Assembly: GCF_000876655.1 (NCBI RefSeq)
Contig: NZ_JYCN01000007.1
Location: forward strand, 1-55,565
Source of the DNA: Arthrobacter sp. SPG23
GTDB lineage: Bacteria > Actinomycetota > Actinomycetes > Actinomycetales > Micrococcaceae
Reading direction: 5' to 3'
Length of the DNA: 55,565 nt
Shown here: one piece after another, positions 47,916 through 55,565 of the stretch
Layout: each line of letters starts with the position of its first letter
How positions within the stretch are numbered: the stretch's first letter is position 1
Made by a program: the position numbers and the translations under genes
Notes under the pieces: generated by a model
Seen by the model: only the letters and a program-made list of their open reading frames with translations
What the model was told of the DNA's origin: nothing
The model's database searches: none

Positions 47916-49948
47916 ACGGCGATCTCCGGTTTCAGGGACTTCAAGGTCCAGAACTTGTGCTTATGGACGGCCAGCGTTGACAGCCCGGCCCCCAGCACAG
48001 TGTAGCCAAGCAGGCCGGCCACGGTGGGCAGGATCATGGACAGGTCCGCCCCGTAGATCAGGTGCCGCATGCCGGTCACCACATAGCCCATGGGGAGGAT
48101 CTCGTGAACCACGTGCAGGGGCTGGGGTGTGGTCTGCCAAGGGAATGTGCCGCCCGATGACACCAGTTGGAGTACCAGCAGGATCAGCACCACCAGCTTT
48201 CCGGGGGAGCCAAGGAGGGCAACGATTCCCTGAATGATGGCGCTGAAGGCCATTGCGGCCGCCAGCATGAACAGCCACATCAGCACAGGGTGCGCCGGGT
48301 TGAGGCCCAACGCCACATCCACCACCAGGGTGAGCAGGCTCGCCTGGACAACGGAGACAGCCAGGAACGGCAGCCACCCGCCGAGGGCGATCTTCCACGA
48401 CGGCGCGTTGGAAGCCAGGGCCCGCTGGGTGACGGGACGCATGGCCTGGATCAGCATGAAGATGCCGATCCAGAGCGCCAGGGTGAGGAAGAACGGTGCC
48501 AGGCCGGCCCCGTACGACCCGGCCTTCGCCTGTGAGATGTTGCTGACGGCCACGGGATCGGCCATGACTTTCGACAGGCTGCTCTTCTGGGCGTCATCGG
48601 GATTGGGCACCTGGCCGGCGCCCTTGCCGAGTTCCGAGGCCAGGGTGCCGGCTCCGCTCGCGGCTGTGGCGGCGCCGTCCTCAAGCTGCGCCGCGCCGCC
48701 GTCGAGCGTCCTGGCACCTTCGGCGAGCTTCGCGGTGCCGTCGACGGCGCTTTGCTCGCCGGCGGCCAAAGCGGCGGTCCCGGTGTGGAGCTGGTCCGCA
48801 CCCGCGGACGCCTGGGCGATGGCGCCGGTCAGGGCAGGTGTGGCCGCAGCGAGCTTCGCGGCACCGGCGCTCACCGCGGCCGAACCGTCCGCGAGCTGCT
48901 GGATCTGCGCGGCGTCGGACTGGATTTTTGCCTTGGCGTCCGCCGCAGGCCCGGATGCCGCAGCTGCGTCAAAGTCCGCAAGGATGCTGTCTGCCTGCGC
49001 CTGGGTGATGATGCCCGCGGCCATCAGCCTGCCGTTGGACTCCACCACGCGGTTCCTCAGGCCCTGGTCCGCAGCATTCAATTGCCCGACGACGTCCTGC
49101 ACTTTGATGTTCAGCGTGGCGTTTCCGGCCGCAACCTGTGCGGCGCCGTCGGCCAGTTTCTGCGAATCGGACGGCAGGGAGGCCGTCTTATCCTTGAGCT
49201 GGCCGAGTCCGTCGCTGAGCTGCGCCGCGCCGTCGTTCAGCTGGTTGGCGCCGTCGCGCAGCTTGAGCTGGCCGCTGTAGAGTTCGCCGGCACCGCTGCT
49301 GAGCTGCATGGTGCCCTGGTGCAGGGTGACGGTGCCGTCGTGGAGCTTGCTGACGCCGTCGGACAGCTGGCCTGCGCCGTCAGCCGCTTTGACCATCTGG
49401 GTGTGGATGGTGCCGAAGCCGGTCAGCAGCTGGTTGGCGGTTTCCTCGCCCACTTCCTTGGCCACACTCGAGTGGACGGCAGTGGTCAGCTTGTCCACGA
49501 TGGTGCTCAGCAGGTAATTGTTGGCATCGTTGGTGGTCACGTTCAGCATGGCCTGGTTGGCGGCGTCGAAGCTGCCGGGTGACACCAGGTTGGCGGAGAA
49601 ATCCTTCGGAATCTTCAGCGCGAAGGCATACTTGCCGCTGCTGACTCCCTGGTCGGCCTGTTCGGAGGAATCCACGGACTGCCAGTTGAACACGTGCCCG
49701 TCGATGAGGCTGTCCGCCACCTTCCGGCCCGCCTGCAGCTGCGTTCCGTCGCTGGAGGTGGCTCCGGTGTCCTCCACCACCAGCGCAGCGTCGATCTGGT
49801 ACAGGTTGCTGTAAGGATCCCAGTTGGCGTACAGGTACACCGCCCCGTACAGCAGGGGAACCATGGTCAGGGCAAGGATGGTCAGCTTGGGCAGCAGCCC
49901 GCCTGTCATGCGCTTGAGTTCGGAGCGGGCCAGCCGCAGCACAGTCAC
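47912..49948 (-). CDS. YhgE/Pip-like membrane protein
   Basis: 678 aa. One N-terminal transmembrane helix (LTILALTMVPLLYGAVYLYA) and NWDPYSNLYQIDAALVVEDTGA open the protein as in the phage-infection-protein/YhgE family. A long central part has heptad-like repeats (QLSDGVSKLHDGTVTLHQGTMQLSSG...), and six transmembrane helices form the C-terminus, related to ABC-2 permeases. Homologues include phage receptors and the EsaA subunit of type VII secretion in Firmicutes. GTG 49948 overlaps the preceding gene's TGA; a frame extending to 50314 is a read-through of that gene's DNA. No type VII genes are seen. Confidence 0.92.
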   Translation of the reverse strand: MTVLRLARSELKRMTGGLLPKLTILALTMVPLLYGAVYLYANWDPYSNLYQIDAALVVEDTGATSSDGTQLQAGRKVADSLIDGHVFNWQSVDSSEQADQGVSSGKYAFALKIPKDFSANLVSPGSFDAANQAMLNVTTNDANNYLLSTIVDKLTTAVHSSVAKEVGEETANQLLTGFGTIHTQMVKAADGAGQLSDGVSKLHDGTVTLHQGTMQLSSGAGELYSGQLKLRDGANQLNDGAAQLSDGLGQLKDKTASLPSDSQKLADGAAQVAAGNATLNIKVQDVVGQLNAADQGLRNRVVESNGRLMAAGIITQAQADSILADFDAAAASGPAADAKAKIQSDAAQIQQLADGSAAVSAGAAKLAAATPALTGAIAQASAGADQLHTGTAALAAGEQSAVDGTAKLAEGARTLDGGAAQLEDGAATAASGAGTLASELGKGAGQVPNPDDAQKSSLSKVMADPVAVSNISQAKAGSYGAGLAPFFLTLALWIGIFMLIQAMRPVTQRALASNAPSWKIALGGWLPFLAVSVVQASLLTLVVDVALGLNPAHPVLMWLFMLAAAMAFSAIIQGIVALLGSPGKLVVLILLVLQLVSSGGTFPWQTTPQPLHVVHEILPMGYVVTGMRHLIYGADLSMILPTVAGLLGYTVLGAGLSTLAVHKHKFWTLKSLKPEIAV

Positions 49949-50652
49949 TTTGCATCCTCTGTTTCGGGGGTCGGGGAATCGGCCACAGTTGCTTCCGGGG
50001 GTGCGACGTCGGCGGGAGCCGAGGGCCGGGGGACGGCGTTGCCGATCTCGGCGGCGGGGCCCGTCCAGTTGTCCGGGAGGGCAGCAACGGTGGCGACGAC
50101 GGCGAGGGGCCGGCCGCCGTCGTACGCCAGTTCCTGGAGCCGCGGCAGCCAGGCCGCGGGATCCGCGCTGTGGCGGTCGGGGGAATCGACCACGAGGAGG
50201 TCGGTGTGCGGGTCGGCCAGCGAGAGGGCCGTCAGCAGTTCGATGCGCCTGGCCGGGGCCAGCTGCTCCGCCCACAGGCCGGCGATGTCCTCGAAGCGGT
50301 TGACCTTGAGCCACGGCGTGCTGAGCAGGGCGCCGCGGTAGCGCCGCGGGATCAGCGCGAGGTCTTCCGTGACGAGGTCCCGCACGCTCAGGTGCTGTTC
50401 GGGCTCATTGACGCCGGGGGAGTCCACGAGCGAGCTGGCACTCCGGAGGCGCTTCGTCTTCGCCAGGCCGTCCCAGAGGAGCTCGCCGGTGGACGGCTTC
50501 ATCCGCCCGCTCAGGGTGAGCGCCAGCGCGGTCCGCTGGTCCTGGCGCGTGCCGGAAACCAGAACCAGCTCGCCGCGCCGTGCCTGGAGTGAAGTGGGCG
50601 GGAGCAGGTCATCCCGCCGGCCTTTCACGTGAAGCTGTCGAACCGAGAGCAT
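49945..50652 (-). CDS. ABC ATPase-like protein lacking Walker A lysine
   Basis: 235 aa. The layout LSVRQLHVKG..., MKPSTGELLWDG and the Walker B-like DLLVVDSPD follow ABC ATPase domains, but the P-loop reads SGTRQDQRTALALT, with no GxxGxGKS/T lysine, and Walker B has Asp-Ser instead of Asp-Glu. ATP hydrolysis is therefore unlikely. It is the first gene of the operon and overlaps YhgE/Pip by 4 bp (GTGA). Probably a structural or nucleotide-sensing partner of the membrane protein. ATG 50652 has GAAAGG upstream. Confidence 0.85.
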   Translation of the reverse strand: MLSVRQLHVKGRRDDLLPPTSLQARRGELVLVSGTRQDQRTALALTLSGRMKPSTGELLWDGLAKTKRLRSASSLVDSPGVNEPEQHLSVRDLVTEDLALIPRRYRGALLSTPWLKVNRFEDIAGLWAEQLAPARRIELLTALSLADPHTDLLVVDSPDRHSADPAAWLPRLQELAYDGGRPLAVVATVAALPDNWTGPAAEIGNAVPRPSAPADVAPPEATVADSPTPETEDAK

Positions 50653-50682
50653 GGAAGCCTTTCGCAGTGGGTGTCTGCATCA

Positions 50683-50711
50683 AGGCTAACCAAACTGACC
50701 AGTCAGTTCAA
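50683..50711 (-). promoter_or_regulatory. Promoter of the YhgE/Pip operon
   Basis: On the minus strand -35 TTGAAC (50706-50711), 17 bp and -10 TAGCCT (50683-50688) precede the ATPase-like gene by about 30 bp. The spacer is filled by the TetR operator. Confidence 0.82.
50693..50708. promoter_or_regulatory. TetR operator in the YhgE/Pip promoter
   Basis: AACTGACCAGTCAGTT: 7-bp arms AACTGAC/GTCAGTT around 2 bp, a textbook TetR-type palindrome. It covers the promoter spacer and touches the -35, so binding would block RNA polymerase. The TetR protein encoded by the same operon is the natural ligand. Confidence 0.85.
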
Positions 50712-50740
50712 ATAGAACTGGCGGTGTGTGAGCAACCAGT

Positions 50741-50808
50741 CAGCGCGAAGGGACACTTGAGGCCCCTGACCAGCGTGGATCGGGGGCCTCAAGTGTCCGT
50801 TCGCGCTG
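50741..50808. repeat. Long intergenic hairpin element, copy B
   Basis: Arms 50741-50766 and 50783-50808 pair over 26 bp with one G-G mismatch. Starts CAGCGCGAAGGGACA, like the 7971-8035 element (AGCGCGAACGGGCA). It lies just after the flavoprotein stop and before the YhgE operon promoter on the same strand, so it could also terminate the flavoprotein message. Confidence 0.82.
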
Positions 50809-50813
50809 TTGTA

Positions 50814-52271
50814 TCAGAGGCCGTACTCCTCGAGCAGCCGCAACCACACTTCGCTGATGGTGGGATAGGACGGCACGGCGTGCCACAGTCGGTCCAGGGG
50901 CACCTGGCCCACCACGGCAATGGTGGCGGCGTGGAGGAGTTCGGCCACGTCCGGTCCCGCGAACGTGGCCCCGAGAAGCACCTTCCGGTCCTCGTCCACC
51001 ACCAGCTGGGCCCAGCCCTCGTAGTGCTCGGAATGCAGCGAGGACCCCGCCACGCTGATGGGAAGCTCCACTGAGGACGCGTTGTAGCCGTCTTTTTGTG
51101 CCTGCTCCACCGACCGCCCCACGCTGGCCAGCTCGGGATCGGTGAACACCACGTTGGGCACGGCGTGGTCATTGGCCGTCTGCGCGAAGCGGCTCCACGG
51201 CTCCGGCACCCCGTCCAGCTCGCCTTTGGCACGCGCCGCGATAGCGTCTCCGGTGGCGCGCGCGGAGTACTTGCCTTGATGCGTCAGCATGACCTTGCCG
51301 GCGGCGTCCCCCACCGCGTACAGCCAGCCGCCGCTACCGGCGTCGTCCAGGCCCTCAACCAGGCCGGTGGTATCCGTGCGAAGGGGCGGCACCTTGCCAT
51401 CGGCGGCGCCAAGTCCCACGGTTTCCAGGCCCAGCCCGTCCAGCGCGGGATGGCGGCCGGTTGCCACGAGCAGCCGTTCGGCCCTGATGCTGTCGCCGTC
51501 GGCCAGGCTTATGTTGAACGAGCCGTCCTCGTTTCTGCTGACCCGCTCCGTCGCGGTGTCGAGGCGGACGTCCACGCCGTCAGCCCGGAGACCGGCCAGC
51601 ACCAGCTTCGCCGCATCCTTCGGGTACATGCTGAGCAGGCCGCCGCGCGCTACGAGCGTCACGGCCGAACCCAGGCGGGCAAAGGCCTGGGCCAGCTCAG
51701 TGCCCGCAACCCCGCCGCCGAGGACCGCCAGGCTGCGCGGAACGCTGCGGGCGGATGTGGCCTCGCGGGTGGTCCAGTAGTCCAGTCCCGCCAGTCCCGC
51801 GACCAGCGGCGCCGAGGGGGCCGACCCGGTGGAAAGTACGACGGCGTGCCTCGCCGAGAGCAGGTAGGTGACGCCGTCCCGCCCGGCTACTTCGACGGCC
51901 CGCGGTCCGGTGAGGCGGCCGCGGCCGCGGATCAGTTCGATTCCTGTGTCCTCCACCCATTTGACCTGGCCGTCATCCTGCCAGTTAGACGTGAAGTAAT
52001 CCCTGCGTTTCAGGACTGCGGAGGCATCCAGGGTACGTGTGACCGCCTCCTCGGCGCCGGGGACCGTTTGCGCGCCGTGGAGGGCGGTCCCGGGGCGGAG
52101 CAGGGCTTTGGACGGCATGCAGGCCCAGTAGGAGCACTCGCCGCCCACCAGCTCCGCCTCAACCAGCACCGCGGTGAGGCCGCCCTGGACCACGCGGTCC
52201 GCGACGTTTTCCCCCACGGCTCCGGCACCGATCACAATGACATCGAATTCGCGTTCAACTCTGGGCGTCAT
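50814..52271 (-). CDS. NAD(P)/FAD-dependent disulfide oxidoreductase (lipoamide dehydrogenase-like)
   Basis: 485 aa class I pyridine nucleotide-disulfide oxidoreductase. FAD fold VIVIGAGAVGENVADRV at the N-terminus; redox-active disulfide in GGECSYWACMPSK (CX4C as in lipoamide dehydrogenase); second nucleotide-binding LGGGVAGTELA; C-terminal HAVPSYPTISE with the catalytic His. CSYWAC is the actinobacterial variant. It may reduce a quinone, metal ion or other disulfide; no dehydrogenase-complex genes are near. ATG 52271. A long hairpin follows. Confidence 0.92.
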   Translation of the reverse strand: MTPRVEREFDVIVIGAGAVGENVADRVVQGGLTAVLVEAELVGGECSYWACMPSKALLRPGTALHGAQTVPGAEEAVTRTLDASAVLKRRDYFTSNWQDDGQVKWVEDTGIELIRGRGRLTGPRAVEVAGRDGVTYLLSARHAVVLSTGSAPSAPLVAGLAGLDYWTTREATSARSVPRSLAVLGGGVAGTELAQAFARLGSAVTLVARGGLLSMYPKDAAKLVLAGLRADGVDVRLDTATERVSRNEDGSFNISLADGDSIRAERLLVATGRHPALDGLGLETVGLGAADGKVPPLRTDTTGLVEGLDDAGSGGWLYAVGDAAGKVMLTHQGKYSARATGDAIAARAKGELDGVPEPWSRFAQTANDHAVPNVVFTDPELASVGRSVEQAQKDGYNASSVELPISVAGSSLHSEHYEGWAQLVVDEDRKVLLGATFAGPDVAELLHAATIAVVGQVPLDRLWHAVPSYPTISEVWLRLLEEYGL

Positions 52272-52444
52272 GGCACCAGACTACGCCCGGCTGCGGTGCC
52301 GGCCGGCGCGATGAAAGCCACGGGGATGGTACTGCGAAGCGGGTCCCTGCTGAGCGCGGGAACTTAACAGAAGGTGGGACATCCAATATTGTTTGCTGTG
52401 ACCCACTCCGCATGGTGGTTCAGGACACTCGGTTAGGGGAACCC

Positions 52445-53173
52445 ATGACTACTTCAGGCTTCGCTTCGCAGGCGCGGTTCAGCGCGCAGGCGCGGCTCCG
52501 TGCCCTTCAGGCGGACATCATGGACCTCATCCTCGAGCGTGACCTTGAAGCCGGTGATCCGCTCCCCACGGAGAACGAACTGGCCCTCGCCCTGGGTGTG
52601 GGACGCAATACCCTCCGTGAGTCACTCAAGGTCCTCCAGGCGCTTGGCGTTGTTGAAATCCGGCACGGATTCGGCATGTTCGTGGCGCCCAGCAACTTTG
52701 ACGCCCTGGCCGACGGCCTGACCTTCCGGGGCAGGCTGTCGCTGCGGCACAAGGGCGGGGAGGCCCTGGAGCTGGTGGACGTCAGGCAGGCGCTTGAGTC
52801 GGGCCTGATCGGAAGCGCCATGGACACCATGACGTCCGGCCAGCTGGCGGCGGTTGAGGAGTCCGTGATCCGGATGGAGGAGCTGGCTGCCGCGGGGGAA
52901 ACGTTTGTGGAAGCTGACTCGGAGTTCCACCGGCGCCTGTTCGAACCACTCAACAACACGCTGCTGATCAGCCTGCTCGCCGTTTTCTGGAAGGTGTACC
53001 GGCAGATCCACCTGGAAGTTGGCGGCGGCACAGAGGACCTCACGGAAACGGCCGCCGTCCACCGCCGCATCTACGAAGCCGTGGCGCAGGGGGACAGGTC
53101 GCTGGCCGCGGAACGGCTCAACCACCATTTCGACGGCATCCGCAACCGCATCACCGACGCAATAAACGAGTAA
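52445..53173 (+). CDS. FadR/GntR family transcriptional regulator
   Basis: 242 aa. Winged HTH (GDPLPTENELALALGVGRNTLRESLKVLQALGVVEIRHGFGMFV, residues about 36-80) and an all-helical FCD domain (LELVDVRQALESGLIG; AHR..HFDGIRNRI end). The FCD domain usually binds organic acids via a metal. ATG 52445 has GGGGAA upstream. A palindromic CAATATTG lies 54 bp before it. Target genes are not obvious; pckG, two tRNA-bearing kilobases downstream, could be one but nothing here shows it. Confidence 0.9.
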   Translation: MTTSGFASQARFSAQARLRALQADIMDLILERDLEAGDPLPTENELALALGVGRNTLRESLKVLQALGVVEIRHGFGMFVAPSNFDALADGLTFRGRLSLRHKGGEALELVDVRQALESGLIGSAMDTMTSGQLAAVEESVIRMEELAAAGETFVEADSEFHRRLFEPLNNTLLISLLAVFWKVYRQIHLEVGGGTEDLTETAAVHRRIYEAVAQGDRSLAAERLNHHFDGIRNRITDAINE

Positions 53174-53189
53174 ACCGCCGGGCCGCTGG

Positions 53190-53223
53190 CGGTCAGCCAG
53201 GGGCGGGACCGCCTGGCTGACCG
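53190..53223 (+). terminator. Hairpin after the FadR-type gene
   Basis: Perfect 12-bp stem CGGTCAGCCAGG/CCTGGCTGACCG (53190-53201 with 53212-53223), 10-nt loop, 16 bp after the stop. T-poor, so efficiency is uncertain. Confidence 0.65.
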
Positions 53224-53280
53224 TTCAGGGCGTCCGGCCCAGGCCCTTTTGGCCCGGCGGACGAAACAAACTGAAACAAA

Positions 53281-53316
53281 AAAAGATCCGCACCGGCGAA
53301 CCGGTGCGGATCTTTT
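53281..53316 (-). terminator. Intrinsic terminator of tRNA-Arg
   Basis: A 16-bp perfect stem AAAAGATCCGCACCGG/CCGGTGCGGATCTTTT (53281-53296 with 53301-53316) with CGAA loop; on the minus strand it is followed by TTTGTTTC. Strong rho-independent terminator. Confidence 0.9.
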
Positions 53317-53323
53317 GTCTCTG

Positions 53324-53397
<74 letters not shown>

Positions 53398-53497
53398 ATT
53401 CTCGGCTCCGGGAGTTTTTCGTTCACCCCCGAACCTCGAATTACTTTACGCGAGTTGCCGCGGAGTTCCAAATCGAAACGCCTGTAATGTGCGTGAC

Positions 53498-53509
53498 TAG
53501 ACCGGTCTA
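53498..53509. promoter_or_regulatory. Palindrome TAGACCGGTCTA
   Basis: Perfect 12-bp palindrome directly abutting the CRP-type site upstream of pckG. Probably a second regulator's operator. Confidence 0.6.
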
Positions 53510-53525
53510 TGTGACCTTACTCACA
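53510..53525. promoter_or_regulatory. CRP/GlxR-type site TGTGACCTTACTCACA
   Basis: Exact TGTGA-N6-TCACA consensus of cAMP-receptor-type regulators (GlxR in Corynebacterium, CRP in mycobacteria), 150 bp before pckG. Suggests cAMP-linked control of gluconeogenesis. Confidence 0.82.
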
Positions 53526-53675
53526 AAAAGGGCCGATTTGGTGTATCCGGTTCCTTGATTTTCCGCGGTTTTTGCTTTTTGGGCCCCCGGACATCCCACG
53601 TCTGACCCAAAATTTTCAGTGGTCTAGAGCCCTAGCATTTAGGACACACCACTGAACCCGAGGAAGGGAACCGCA

Positions 53676-55508
53676 ATGGGCGATCTCGCACGACTGCCGC
53701 TGCTTGAGAAAGCACCCACCACACATGCTGGCCTGCTGGCATGGGTCGAAGAGGTTGCAGAACTTACCCAGCCCGACCGGATCCACTGGGTTGACGGTAC
53801 GGAAGAGGAATACACCCGGCTCACTGACGAACTCGTTGAAGCCGGAACGCTCACCAGGCTGAACCCGGAGCTGTTCCCGAACTCCTTCGCTGCCTTCTCC
53901 GATCCCGCGGACGTGGCGCGCGTTGAAGAGCAGACCTTCATCTGCTCCGAGAACGAGCGCGACGCCGGCTTCACCAACAACTGGATGGCACCGGCCGAGA
54001 TGAAGCAGAAGCTTCGCGGCCTGTTCTCCGGCTCCATGCGCGGCCGCACCATGTACGTGATCCCGTTCGTCATGGGCCACCTCGACGCGGAAGATCCCAA
54101 GTTCGGTGTGGAAATCACCGACAGCGCCTACGTTGTGGCCTCCATGCGCATCATGGCCAATATCGGCACCGAGGTGCTGGATAAGATCACCGCAACGAAC
54201 GCGTTCTTCGTTCCCGCCCTGCACTCCCTCGGCGCGCCGCTCGCCCCCGGCCAGGCCGACGTCGCATGGCCGTGCAACACGGACAAGTGGATTGTCCACT
54301 TCCCGGAGGAGCGCTCCATCTGGTCCTTCGGCTCCGGCTACGGCGGCAACGCCCTCCTGGGCAAGAAGTGCTACGCGCTGCGCATCGCCTCCGTGATGGC
54401 CCGGGATGAGGGCTGGCTCGCAGAGCACATGCTCATCCTCAAGCTCACCTCCCCGGAGAAGAAGTCGTACTACATGTCCGCCGCCTTCCCCTCGGCCTGC
54501 GGCAAAACCAACCTCGCCCTGCTCGATCCGACCATCGAGGGCTGGGAAGTCGAAACCCTCGGTGACGACATCACCTGGATGCGGATCGGCAAGGAAGGCG
54601 AACTGCGCGCCACCAACCCGGAAGCCGGCCTGTTCGGCGTCGCCCCGGGCACCGGCTGGGGCACCAACCCCAACGCCATGCGCGCCATCGCCAAGGGCCA
54701 CAGCATCTTCACCAACGTCGCCCTCACGGACGACGGCGGCGTCTGGTGGGAGGGTATGACCGAGGAAACCCCGGCGCACCTGACCGACTGGCAGGGCAAC
54801 TCCTGGACTCCGGATTCGGACAAGCCAGCCGCCCACCCGAACTCCCGCTTCTGCACGCCGATCTCGCAGATCGACATGCTGGCCGAGGAGTACTACAGCC
54901 CCGAAGGCGTGGAGCTTTCAGCGATCCTCTTCGGCGGACGCCGCAAGACCACGGTTCCCCTGGTAACGCAGGCCCGCAGCTGGACCAACGGCATTTTCAT
55001 GGGTTCCACGCTCTCCTCCGAGACCACGGCTGCGGCTGCCGGGCAGGTCGGCGTGCTGCGCCGCGACCCGATGGCCATGCTGCCCTTCATCGGCTACGAC
55101 GCAGGCGACTACCTGAAGCACTGGATCAGCGTCTCAGGCAAGGCCAACCCGGAGCGCCTGCCGCACATCTTCCTGGTGAACTGGTTCCGGCGCACGGCCG
55201 ACGGCGACTTTGCCTGGCCCGGGTTCGGCGACAACGCCCGTGTCCTCAAGTGGGCCATCGAGCGTCTCGAGGGCAAGGCTGACGCCATTGAGACCCCGAT
55301 CGGCTTCGTGCCGGCGGGCCACTCGCTCGACCTCACCGGCCTGGACCTGACCCACGCCCACGTGGAGGACGCCGTCCGCGTCGACCGCGAGGAATGGGAC
55401 GCCGAGCTGGCCTCCATCGAGGAGTGGTACGCGAAGTTCGGAGACTCCCTGCCCGACGCCCTGCGCGCCGAGCTCGAAGCCTTGAAGGAACGCATGGCTG
55501 AGCACTAG
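53676..55508 (+). CDS. pckG: Phosphoenolpyruvate carboxykinase (GTP)
   Basis: 610 aa, normal for the GTP-dependent enzyme. Converts oxaloacetate plus GTP to PEP, CO2 and GDP, the first committed step of gluconeogenesis. [13 protein letters not shown] holds the P-loop and the hyper-reactive Cys (about residue 275); metal and substrate motifs include [36 protein letters not shown] and [21 protein letters not shown] precedes ATG 53676. A perfect CRP/GlxR-type site and a palindrome lie upstream. It opposes ppc, also in the window. Confidence 0.97.
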   Translation: MGDLARLPLLEKAPTTHAGLLAWVEEVAELTQPDRIHWVDGTEEEYTRLTDELVEAGTLTRLNPELFPNSFAAFSDPADVARVEEQTFICSENERDAGFTNNWMAPAEMKQKLRGLFSGSMRGRTMYVIPFVMGHLDAEDPKFGVEITDSAYVVASMRIMANIGTEVLDKITATNAFFVPALHSLGAPLAPGQADVAWPCNTDKWIVHFPEERSIWSFGSGYGGNALLGKKCYALRIASVMARDEGWLAEHMLILKLTSPEKKSYYMSAAFPSACGKTNLALLDPTIEGWEVETLGDDITWMRIGKEGELRATNPEAGLFGVAPGTGWGTNPNAMRAIAKGHSIFTNVALTDDGGVWWEGMTEETPAHLTDWQGNSWTPDSDKPAAHPNSRFCTPISQIDMLAEEYYSPEGVELSAILFGGRRKTTVPLVTQARSWTNGIFMGSTLSSETTAAAAGQVGVLRRDPMAMLPFIGYDAGDYLKHWISVSGKANPERLPHIFLVNWFRRTADGDFAWPGFGDNARVLKWAIERLEGKADAIETPIGFVPAGHSLDLTGLDLTHAHVEDAVRVDREEWDAELASIEEWYAKFGDSLPDALRAELEALKERMAEH

Positions 55509-55565
55509 CAGCGAGCTGGTAACAGGCATAACGACGGCGGCGCCGCACTTTCGTAAGGTGAGCGG

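Larger units (their letters stand above)
53398..53675. promoter_or_regulatory. pckG control region
   Basis: 278 bp between tRNA-Arg and pckG, with a stretch AT-richer than the genome average. It carries a palindrome at 53498-53509 and a CRP-type site at 53510-53525. No unambiguous -35/-10 pair was identified. Confidence 0.6.

Noticed and set aside
49949..50314. N-terminal extension of YhgE/Pip
   Set aside because: Runs through the preceding ATPase-like gene in another frame; the GTGA overlap start at 49948 is much better.
53616..54836. 406-residue minus-strand frame opposite pckG
   Set aside because: Antisense shadow of a fully recognisable pckG.

Overview
The window is a gene-dense, high-GC chromosomal segment of an actinobacterium. 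Protein content and style (GTP-type PEP carboxykinase, actinobacterial lhr-nei2 pair, dodecin, YhgE/Pip, MocR-YczE pair, many leaderless promoters) suggest Micrococcaceae, most likely Arthrobacter or a relative such as Pseudarthrobacter. No rRNA, CRISPR array, insertion sequence, integrase or phage gene was seen. The genus call is inference from protein character, not a database match.

Layout. 1-4.9 kb: about 430 bp without a gene, then a coupled short-chain dehydrogenase/acyl-CoA dehydrogenase pair, a DUF1684 protein, and a TetR regulator divergent from an NADP-binding reductase with three matching operators between them. 5-10 kb: ppc, a small conserved protein, DedA and an RluA-type pseudouridine synthase. 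10-13.7 kb: ArsR-SRPBCC pair and a MocR regulator divergent from a YczE membrane protein. 13.6-21.2 kb: nei2-lhr repair operon and a FAD/Rieske oxidoreductase. 21.3-28.5 kb: small membrane and secreted proteins (DUF4383, DUF4232 lipoprotein, YcnI), small hypothetical genes including a translationally coupled 31-residue Cys-rich peptide, an adenylate-kinase-like protein, two paralogous membrane proteins and a DJ-1/PfpI protein. 28.5-36.9 kb: DHFR-like reductase, tRNA-Ser(CGA), a three-gene dehydrogenase/PTPS-like/glycosyltransferase operon, tadA, PAP2 phosphatase, upp, a VOC protein, HAD phosphatase, STAS-like protein and GT2 glycosyltransferase. 37-43.6 kb: secreted protein, cell-wall transglycosylase-like protein behind a c-di-AMP (ydaO) riboswitch, a two-component system divergent from a broken DUF5666 gene, and an orphan winged-helix regulator behind an AT-rich leader. 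43.8-55.5 kb: dodecin, SixA-like phosphatase, a repeat-rich membrane-anchored coiled-coil protein, EamA transporter, a degenerate-ATPase/YhgE-Pip/TetR operon with its operator and promoter visible, a lipoamide-dehydrogenase-like flavoprotein, a FadR-type regulator, tRNA-Arg(ACG), and pckG behind a perfect CRP/GlxR-type site.

How it fits together. The two ends carry opposite enzymes of the PEP/oxaloacetate node: ppc (anaplerosis) and pckG (gluconeogenesis). Regulation is unusually legible: at least eleven genes show TANNNT-like -10 boxes 6-7 nt from the start codon, so leaderless transcription appears common, and several regulators sit beside palindromes that are probably their operators. The best candidates for undescribed biology are the PTPS-like/glycosyltransferase operon whose PTPS lacks key residues, the YhgE/Pip operon with an ATPase lacking the Walker A lysine, the receiver-less winged-helix regulator, and the coupled Cys-rich micropeptide.
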